DNA of 64,000 bases from Hymenobacter nitidus (GTDB lineage: Bacteria > Bacteroidota > Bacteroidia > Cytophagales > Hymenobacteraceae): contig NZ_JAJADQ010000001.1 of assembly GCF_020447315.1 (NCBI RefSeq), forward strand, positions 372,001 through 436,000, given 5' to 3'. Below the pieces are notes generated by a model. It saw only the letters and a program-made list of their open reading frames with translations. It searched no databases and was not told the DNA's origin. Shown here one piece after another: positions 57,464-64,000 of the stretch (position 1 is its first letter; the number at the start of each line of letters is the position of its first letter). A program made the position numbers and the translations under genes.

Positions 57464-58540
57464 ATGCCGCTCACCCAGCAGAACAATCAGGAGCAGCAGC
57501 TCCTCGACAAGCTAAAACCGTCGCGCATTGTCCTGCCGGTACTCATCGGGCTGAGCGTGGTCGGGTTTATGTTCTGGCGCAGCTACCGCCCCGGCGACCT
57601 GGCCCCGCTGGCCGATGCCAAGCTGCACTGGCTGCTGGTGATGGTGGCCGTGCTGCTGGCCCGCGACCTGGGCTACATCTACCGCATCCGCCACATTTCG
57701 GAGAAGGTGCTCAGCTGGCGCCAGAGCCTGGACGTGATTATGATCTGGGAATTTGCCTCCTGCGTGCTGCCCTCGGCCGTGGGCGGCACGGCGGTAGCCT
57801 CGTTTATTCTGAACAAGGAAGGTATTTCCCTGGGCAAGTCCCTGGCCTACGTGATGGTCACGGCCCTGCTCGACAACCTCTATTATGTCGTGACGGTGCC
57901 GCTGGTGGTGTGGCTGGCCGGCAACGCGCTGTATCCGCACGAGGCTTTGCAGGGCGGGCTGGTTTCCACCCTTAAAGTGGCCTTCGTGGTGAGCTACGTG
58001 CTGGTGACGCTGTATGCGTTGCTGATGCTGTACGCCATTTTCGTCAATCCGCAGGCAGTGAAGCGGCTGCTGGTGCGGCTGTTTTCCATCAAGGGCCTGC
58101 GCCGCTGGCGGGCCAAAGCCTACCAGCACGGCAACGAAGTAGTATGGGCCTCAGCCCAGTTGCGCGGCAACGGGGCCGGCTACTGGCTGCGCGCCATCGG
58201 CTCCACGTTCTTCGTCTGGACGGCCCGCTACCTGGTCATCGGCTGTATCATTGCCGCCTTCGTGCATGTGAGCTGGGACGAGTTCCTGATGATTTTCGGC
58301 CGCAACCTCACCTACAAAGTCATCCTGCTGATTGCCATTACGCCGGGCGGGGCAGGCATTGCGGAAGGCGCCTTCCCTACCTTCTTCGGCAAGTTTATAG
58401 GCACGCCCACCATGACCAACTTTGTGGTGCTGCTCTACCGCATCGTGACGTACTACCTGTACCTAGTGCTGGGCGCCTTCTTCCTGCCGCGCTGGGTAGG
58501 CCGGGTGTTCAGCAAAAGAGAAGCTCCCGCAACTCACTAA
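57464..58540 (+). CDS. Flippase-like membrane protein (lysylphosphatidylglycerol synthase TM region family)
   Basis: This 358-residue inner-membrane protein has eight or so helices of the UPF0104/LPG-synthase transmembrane family, related to the flippase half of MprF. The diagnostic segments are LLARDLGYIYRIRHIS, FASCVLPSAVGGTAVASFILNKEGISLGKSLAYVMVTALLDNLYYVV and the C-terminal ITPGGAGIAEGAFPTFF followed by VVLLYRIVTYYLYLVLGAF. No soluble aminoacyltransferase domain is attached. It may translocate a lipid, but the substrate is unknown. The start MPLTQQNNQEQQ was chosen over one nine codons upstream that lies on the promoter-like box. Confidence 0.9.
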   Translation: MPLTQQNNQEQQLLDKLKPSRIVLPVLIGLSVVGFMFWRSYRPGDLAPLADAKLHWLLVMVAVLLARDLGYIYRIRHISEKVLSWRQSLDVIMIWEFASCVLPSAVGGTAVASFILNKEGISLGKSLAYVMVTALLDNLYYVVTVPLVVWLAGNALYPHEALQGGLVSTLKVAFVVSYVLVTLYALLMLYAIFVNPQAVKRLLVRLFSIKGLRRWRAKAYQHGNEVVWASAQLRGNGAGYWLRAIGSTFFVWTARYLVIGCIIAAFVHVSWDEFLMIFGRNLTYKVILLIAITPGGAGIAEGAFPTFFGKFIGTPTMTNFVVLLYRIVTYYLYLVLGAFFLPRWVGRVFSKREAPATH

Positions 58541-58563
58541 GAATAGCCGCCGGGTACGTTACT

Positions 58564-58607
58564 CACAAAAAAAGCCCTTCCGCTCGATGCAGAAGGGCTT
58601 TTTTGTG
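58564..58607. terminator. Bidirectional terminator after the flippase-like gene
   Basis: A stem of about 16 bp, CACAAAAAAAGCCCTTC with GAAGGGCTTTTTTGTG, lies between convergent genes ending at 58540 and 58627. Confidence 0.92.
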
Positions 58608-58626
58608 GGGTAAGCCAGAGAAGAGT

Positions 58627-59043
58627 TTATTCCTTTTCGAGTCGCAGTTCGGCTCCGTCGGGGCTTTTCAGCGTGAGCTTGTCGTCGGTCAGCGTTACCA
58701 CGTCGAAGCTGTTGCTGGTGGTAGCACCATCAGGCGTCAGCATAATTTTCTTGCCGGGCTGGTCGAAGGTATACTTGCCATTGACGGCGCCGGCGGGCGA
58801 GGCCATGCTGTACTGACCGTTGGCGAAAAACGTGATACGCTCGTCCTCCTGGGTGTCGGTCTGTTTCACTTTGTCGCCGGCCGAGCTGAGCTCTTTATCG
58901 GTTTTCCAGACTTTGCTCTCGGTGCCGTAGAGCATGTTGACGCCTTCAACTTTGCCTTCCTTGCTGCCGCAGGCGGTCAGGAACAGGACTACCAGCGTCA
59001 TCAGGCTGGCCAGGAAGCGAAAGGAAGTGGGGAGAGTTTTCAT
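58627..59043 (-). CDS. Lipocalin-like lipoprotein
   Basis: This 138-residue lipoprotein has a hydrophobic signal and lipobox FLTAC with lipidated Cys at about residue 25. The mature domain is a small beta-sheet protein with the pattern of Bacteroidota lipocalin-like families: SKVWKTDKELSSAGDKVKQTDTQEDERITFFANGQYSMASPAGAVNGKYTFDQPGKKIMLTPDG. This covers the W-x-x-x starting strand, the ITFFANGQY strand and the G-x-Y-T-F strand. No ligand is known. It is monocistronic, converging on the terminator at 58564-58607. The start is the ATG that gives the lipoprotein signal; the frame is open for 60 more codons without a credible protein. Confidence 0.82.
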   Translation of the reverse strand: MKTLPTSFRFLASLMTLVVLFLTACGSKEGKVEGVNMLYGTESKVWKTDKELSSAGDKVKQTDTQEDERITFFANGQYSMASPAGAVNGKYTFDQPGKKIMLTPDGATTSNSFDVVTLTDDKLTLKSPDGAELRLEKE

Positions 59044-59266
59044 GAGAAAGGGTTTAGGGAAGAGACAAAAACAAAGCCTTGACGCGCCGGAATTGCGGTC
59101 AGTGCTGCGGTTCTTACGCGGCCCAAGCGAAAGAGTTAAGCCCCTCCGTATCGGGATTATCCAGTCACAACTAAATTTAAGACAGGGCGTAAGAAGCTCT
59201 GATACCGTGGCCGTCAGGCACATGCGGTCCGCTTTCCTCCCCCCTCACCCTAACCGACACATACTC

Positions 59267-59563
59267 ATGGGACTGTTCGATTTCCTCAGCAATAAAGGCG
59301 AAGAAAAACCTGTTCAACCCGCTGCCAAGCCCGCCGCCGGTGGTACCGATTTCTTCGGTAACAACGCGGCTCCCGCGCAACCTACCGCCGCAAAAGGCGA
59401 CTCTTATACTGTTGTCAGTGGCGACTCGCTTTCTAAGATTGCCAAAAACCACTATGGCGACGCCTCCAAGTGGCACCAGATTTACGAAGCAAATAAAGCC
59501 ATTATCGGCTCTAACCCCGACCATATCGAAGTGGGTCAGCAGCTGACACTACCTACCATTTAG
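59267..59563 (+). CDS. Small LysM-domain protein
   Basis: This 98-residue protein ends in one LysM domain (about 45-97: SYTVVSGDSLSKIAKNHYGDASKWHQIYEANKAIIGSNPDHIEVGQQLTLP), which binds peptidoglycan-type N-acetylglucosamine polymers. The N-terminal MGLFDFLSNKGEEKPVQPAAKPAAGG looks like the start of YgaU/LysM potassium-binding-like proteins and contains no signal peptide, so the location is uncertain. The DASKWHQIYEANKAIIG pattern is that of YgaU relatives. It is followed by a terminator and then the methionine operon promoter. Confidence 0.88.
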   Translation: MGLFDFLSNKGEEKPVQPAAKPAAGGTDFFGNNAAPAQPTAAKGDSYTVVSGDSLSKIAKNHYGDASKWHQIYEANKAIIGSNPDHIEVGQQLTLPTI

Positions 59564-59589
59564 GTCCTTTTTTGCAGAAAAAGGTTGGA

Positions 59590-59622
59590 AACGCCGTCCT
59601 AGCTTAGGGCGGCGTTTTTTTC
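59590..59622 (+). terminator. Rho-independent terminator after the LysM gene
   Basis: The stem ACGCCGTCCT with AGGGCGGCGT (one G-T pair) and a 5-base loop ends in a T run. It insulates the methionine promoter. Confidence 0.9.
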
Positions 59623-59663
59623 TTGCCCGATTGTTGGAAAATCAAAAAAACTTTTCGCCGGAT

Positions 59664-59693
59664 TTGGTCTTCTCATTTCCAGCTGTACATTTG
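59664..59693 (+). promoter_or_regulatory. Bacteroidota-type promoter for the metY-metX-hom operon
   Basis: TTG (59664-59666), a 19-base spacer and TACATTTG (59686-59693) match the consensus well. Transcription would start near 59700, so the whole riboswitch and the poly-Cys reading frame are inside the leader. Confidence 0.78.
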
Positions 59694-59742
59694 CAGTCAC
59701 CAACCCGGTACTCTCCCAGAACGATGGGACAGTTTGAAAGAA

Positions 59743-59852
59743 TTTATACAGAAGCGGCGAGAGAACAGGCTCCCTGACCCGCTGGCAACCTTCATCTAAT
59801 GAAAGGTGCCAATTCCTGCCCGCATGGCGTAAGGCCGGCGGGAGCTATAAGT
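59743..59852 (+). promoter_or_regulatory. SAM-I (S-box) riboswitch
   Basis: The element has the SAM-I four-helix plan. P1 is TTATA (59744-59748) with TATAA (59846-59850); P2 is AGCGG (59753-59757) with CCGCT (59779-59783), with an internal GA-rich kink-turn-like loop. P3 is TTCAT (59791-59795) with ATGAA (59799-59803); P4 is CCCGC (59819-59823) with GCGGG (59838-59842). The signature single-stranded blocks GCTGGCAACC and AGGTGCCAATTCC are present. It should bind S-adenosylmethionine, the product of MetK, and repress the methionine operon when SAM is plentiful. The P1 stem ends nine bases before a start codon (59861), which may be the controlled site. Confidence 0.9.
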
Positions 59853-59860
59853 CGAGTACC

Positions 59861-60025
59861 ATGGAAAACAACCTCCCTTTCGTCTCGTTTCCCCCATCCG
59901 CTGCAGCCGCCCTCGTGCCCGCTGAGTTGCTGATGGGTTTTTGTGTTTCATTGGTTTCGGCTGCTACTCAGCTTGCCGAGCGAATGCGAATGTGCTGTTG
60001 GACCCCGTGTTGTTGCTGTTGCTAG
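59861..60025 (+). CDS. Leader peptide ending in a poly-cysteine tract (candidate cysteine attenuator)
   Basis: This 54-codon frame, too short for most gene finders, starts nine bases after the SAM riboswitch. Its product begins MENNLPFVSFPPS, is hydrophobic in the middle, and ends RMRMCCWTPCCCCC, so seven of the last ten codons are Cys, followed immediately by TAG. Chance occurrence of such a run is very unlikely. Known attenuators place codons for the regulated amino acid at the end of a short leader frame, and mycobacterial cysteine genes use poly-Cys upstream frames. Here the downstream genes make methionine from a sulfur donor. Ribosome stalling at the Cys codons when Cys-tRNA is scarce could change folding of 60021-60191. 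Shorter starts (ATG at 59984 and 59990) would still include the Cys codons. Confidence 0.7.
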   Translation: MENNLPFVSFPPSAAAALVPAELLMGFCVSLVSAATQLAERMRMCCWTPCCCCC

Positions 60026-61626
<1,601 letters not shown>

Positions 61627-61883
61627 CGTAGAGAGGAGGCACGGCCGGCCGCGAGAGGGCCGGCCACTCCAGCTACGGCAGCGCAAAAGGGTGGCAGGAT
61701 GAGGAGTTGTGAGAGAGGAATCATCCTGACCATTCCGCAATAGCCCGGGTTGAGCCGGCTCAGGGTCCGAAACCTTCATTGGGTGGGACTGATGGAGCGG
61801 CCTTGCCGGTTCAGCCCGCGTGCTATTGTACTGAACTCAACGGCTGCTGGCCCATGTGTCGTCAGCCGAAAACACCTACTGCA

Positions 61884-62915
61884 ATGACTGAATTACGGCT
61901 TTTGAACCTTCCGGCAGGACTCGTGCTCGAAAGCGGCGCGACGCTGGCCCCGGTGCAGATAGCCTACCATACGTTTGGCACCCTGAACCCCGCCCGCGAC
62001 AACGTAGTATGGGTGTGCCACGCCCTGACGGCCAACGCCGACGTGCTCAGCTGGTGGGCCGGCCTGTTTGGCCCCGGCGACTATTTCGACCCGGCCGACT
62101 GGTTTATCGTGTGCGCCAACATCCTGGGCTCCTGCTACGGCAGCACCGGCCCGCTGACTTCGGGCGATGCTACCGCGGAACCATTATATCAGCAGTTTCC
62201 GCTGGTAACTATCCGCGACATGGTGGCGGCCCACGAGGCGCTGCGCCAGGAGCTGGGCCTGGAAAGAATCCACACCCTGATTGGCGGTTCGCTCGGAGGG
62301 CAGCAGGCGCTGGAATGGGCTATTCTGCGGCCTACAGTGTTTACCAACCTGGTTGTGCTGGCTACCAACGCCCAGCACTCACCCTGGGGAATCGCCTTTA
62401 ATGAGGCGCAGCGGCTGGCCATCTTTGCTGACCCTACCTACCACGAAGGTACCCCGGCAGGTGGACAGCGCGGAATGAAAGCGGCCCGGGCTACGGCTCT
62501 GCTCAGCTACCGCAGCTACGATGCCTACGGCCGCACCCAGGCCGAAACCGACCCCGACCGGCTCGACGGATTTCGGGCCAGTTCCTACCAGCAGCACCAG
62601 GGCGACAAACTCGTGGCCCGCTTCAACGCCTACAGCTACGTGGCCCTGTCGCGCACGATGGACACGCACCACGTGGGCCGCGGCCGGGGCAGTGCCGCGC
62701 TGGCGCTGGCCTTCATTAAGGCCCGCACGCTGGTTATCAGCATCAGCTCCGACGTGCTGTTTCCGCCCGACGAGCAGCTGTTTTTGGCCCGGCACATTCC
62801 GGGTGCCACTTACGCGGCCATGGATTCGGAGTATGGCCACGACGGTTTCCTGATTGAAACCGCTCAAATCACGCAGCTTTTAGAGAAGTTTTATGTCCCG
62901 AGTCTCGTCCACTAA
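61884..62915 (+). CDS. metX: Homoserine O-acetyltransferase (MetX)
   Basis: MetX transfers an acetyl group from acetyl-CoA to homoserine, activating it for MetY. The 343-residue alpha/beta hydrolase-fold enzyme has the nucleophile Ser136 in IGGSLGGQQALEW, Asp290 in SSDVLFPPDEQ and His319 in EYGHDGFLIE. Also present are IAYHTFGTLNPARDNVVWVCHALTANADV and NILGSCYGSTGP near the start. The frame is open upstream to 61779 and that extension contains several Cys, but MTELRLLNLPAGLVLESG is the family start. A small frame, 61792-61887, overlaps this ATG as ATGA. The stop overlaps the homoserine dehydrogenase start by 23 bases. Confidence 0.96.
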   Translation: MTELRLLNLPAGLVLESGATLAPVQIAYHTFGTLNPARDNVVWVCHALTANADVLSWWAGLFGPGDYFDPADWFIVCANILGSCYGSTGPLTSGDATAEPLYQQFPLVTIRDMVAAHEALRQELGLERIHTLIGGSLGGQQALEWAILRPTVFTNLVVLATNAQHSPWGIAFNEAQRLAIFADPTYHEGTPAGGQRGMKAARATALLSYRSYDAYGRTQAETDPDRLDGFRASSYQQHQGDKLVARFNAYSYVALSRTMDTHHVGRGRGSAALALAFIKARTLVISISSDVLFPPDEQLFLARHIPGATYAAMDSEYGHDGFLIETAQITQLLEKFYVPSLVH

Positions 62916-64000
62916 CCTCGCCGTTTCGGCCATTGCAGCTTCGTTGGTTGCCCCGGCCGCCCCCCTGCGCATTGGCCTCATCGGCTTTGGCTGCGTGGGC
63001 CAGGGCCTGTACGACATTCTGCAGCGCCTGCCCGGCTTTGGGGCCGAAGTGCGCCGCATTGCCGTAAAAAACCCCGACAAGTCCCGCTCCCTGCCGGCGT
63101 CAGCGTTCAGCTTTCAGGCCGACGAGCTGCTGCAGGACAAGGAGCTGGATGTGCTGGTCGAGGTTATTGATGATGCCGCCGAAGCCTTCCGGCTGGTGAG
63201 TGCGGCGCTCTGTCAGGGCCGCCGCGTGGTGACGGCCAACAAGGCCATGGTGGCCCAGCACCTGCCCGAGCTGATTGCGCTGGAACAGCAATTTGGCGGC
63301 ACGCTGCTCTACGAAGCCGCCGTGTGCGGCAGCATTCCGGTTATCCGGACGCTGGACGCTTACTTCGGGCAGGAGCCCTTGCGCAGCGTGAGCGGGATTT
63401 TTAACGGCTCGTCGAACTACGTGCTGACGCGCATGGGTGAGGATGCCTCGGAATATGCTGCGGCCCTGGCCGAAGCCCAGCAGAAAGGCTTTGCCGAAAC
63501 CGACCCGACGCTGGACATGGCCGCCTTCGACCCCCGCTCAAAAGCGGTGATTCTGGCCGCTCATGCCTACGGCGTGCTGCTGCAGCCCGAGCAGGTGCTC
63601 AATCTGGGCATCGAAAACGTGAGTGCCACCGACATTGCCTACGCGGCCGTGGCCAACCAGAAGATAAAGGTGGTGGCCGGCCTGTACCTGCTGCCCAATC
63701 ACCAGCTCACGGTGCTCGTCACGCCCCAGCTCGTAGACCCGACCTCCCCGCTGTACTCCGTCGATGATGAGTTTAACGGTGTGGTAATCGAGGCGGAGTT
63801 TGCCGGCACGCAGTTTTTGCGGGGCCGCGGGGCCGGCGGCCACCCCACCGGCTCGGCCGTGCTGGCCGACCTGGCCGCGCTGCGCGCCAACCAGCGCTAC
63901 GCCTACGCCAAGCTGGCCCGGCCCCAGCTCAGCTACACCTCCGATTTGGAGCTGGAAATCTACCTGCGCACCGACGACGAGCTGATTCTGGACCAGCTGG
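62893..64000 (+). CDS. hom: Homoserine dehydrogenase (cut by window end)
   Basis: This enzyme reduces aspartate semialdehyde to homoserine with NAD(P)H, providing the substrate for metX. The visible 369 residues have an N-terminal leader MSRVSSTNLAVSAIAASLVAPAAP, the dinucleotide loop IGLIGFGCVGQGL, TANKAMVAQH, GGTLLYEAAVCGSIPVIRTL and IFNGSSNYVLTRM. The catalytic region AETDPTLDMAAFDPRSKAVILAAHAYG comes next and GHPTGSAVLADLAAL follows. There is no aspartokinase domain before it, so it is the monofunctional type. The gene overlaps metX by 23 bases, so translation is coupled. The 3' end lies outside the window, so any ACT domain cannot be seen. Confidence 0.95.
   Translation, partial: MSRVSSTNLAVSAIAASLVAPAAPLRIGLIGFGCVGQGLYDILQRLPGFGAEVRRIAVKNPDKSRSLPASAFSFQADELLQDKELDVLVEVIDDAAEAFRLVSAALCQGRRVVTANKAMVAQHLPELIALEQQFGGTLLYEAAVCGSIPVIRTLDAYFGQEPLRSVSGIFNGSSNYVLTRMGEDASEYAAALAEAQQKGFAETDPTLDMAAFDPRSKAVILAAHAYGVLLQPEQVLNLGIENVSATDIAYAAVANQKIKVVAGLYLLPNHQLTVLVTPQLVDPTSPLYSVDDEFNGVVIEAEFAGTQFLRGRGAGGHPTGSAVLADLAALRANQRYAYAKLARPQLSYTSDLELEIYLRTDDELILDQL

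Noticed and set aside
59861..60025. The Cys-rich small protein as a metallothionein
   Set aside because: The Cys are packed at the extreme C-terminus with no metallothionein spacing, and the location inside a riboswitch-led methionine leader fits an attenuator better.
61627..61883. A second riboswitch between metY and metX
   Set aside because: Several hairpins are present but the SAM-I signature blocks (GGCAACC and GGTGC-x-AATTCC) are absent, and I recognise no other riboswitch class.

Overview
This window is a chromosomal segment of a high-GC Bacteroidota, most likely Hymenobacter or a close Cytophagales relative. The evidence is type IX secretion (T9SS) sorting domains on several large secreted proteins, SusC/TonB-type outer-membrane receptors with a carboxypeptidase-like N-terminal domain, weak Shine-Dalgarno sequences, and promoters of the Bacteroidota form TTG-N18..20-TAnnTTTG. 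The order rpsU - tyrosine recombinase - hpf is also typical of the phylum. There are no rRNA or tRNA genes, no CRISPR array, no insertion sequence and no prophage. The start codons given here were chosen from signal peptides and domain boundaries, so several genes are shorter than the longest open frame.

Layout. 1-3.7 kb: 5' part of uvrB, then an ECF sigma / membrane-anchored beta-barrel / lipoprotein operon. 3.7-11.6 kb: wrbA, an outer-membrane beta-barrel receptor, aroE, a DedA protein, a lipoprotein sugar dehydrogenase and a phosphosulfolactate synthase homologue. 11.8-18.6 kb: a leftward exopolysaccharide block (Wza-like export protein, Wzc-like tyrosine kinase, PHP phosphatase, SDR epimerase, TPR protein). 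18.8-23.0 kb: acyl-CoA dehydrogenase, rpsU, xer recombinase, hpf, metK. 23.5-29.3 kb: DUF2975/HTH pair, a membrane protein, an S9 peptidase, an HD hydrolase and an acetyltransferase. 29.5-38.7 kb: three T9SS cargo proteins, one of 1740 residues carrying five near-identical 130-residue repeats. 38.8-44.7 kb: a metal island (CDF exporter, Nramp importer, TonB receptor, second outer-membrane protein). 44.7-52.2 kb: two SPW membrane paralogues and a DUF1501 / DUF1800 / lamin-tail secreted-protein cluster. 52.4-59.6 kb: asd, an alpha/beta hydrolase, YceI, dxs, a flippase-like membrane protein, a small lipoprotein and a LysM protein. 59.6-64 kb: a methionine operon (metY-metX-hom, hom cut by the window end).

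The most interesting region is the leader of the methionine operon. A clear promoter is followed by a SAM-I riboswitch, and nine bases after that begins a 54-codon reading frame ending in Cys-Cys-Trp-Thr-Pro-Cys-Cys-Cys-Cys-Cys-stop. This looks like a cysteine-sensing attenuator stacked behind a SAM sensor, so that metY could respond to both the end product and the sulfur source. Other regulatory structures seen directly are: matching 16-bp metal-repressor-like palindromes before the Nramp and TonB receptor genes; a double palindromic operator inside the YceI promoter; a 17-bp hairpin burying the xer start codon; and a REP-like inverted repeat near 54.2 kb.

asd, metY, metX, hom and metK together cover much of the route from aspartate semialdehyde to S-adenosylmethionine. 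All functional calls rest on reading motifs by eye; no database search was run.
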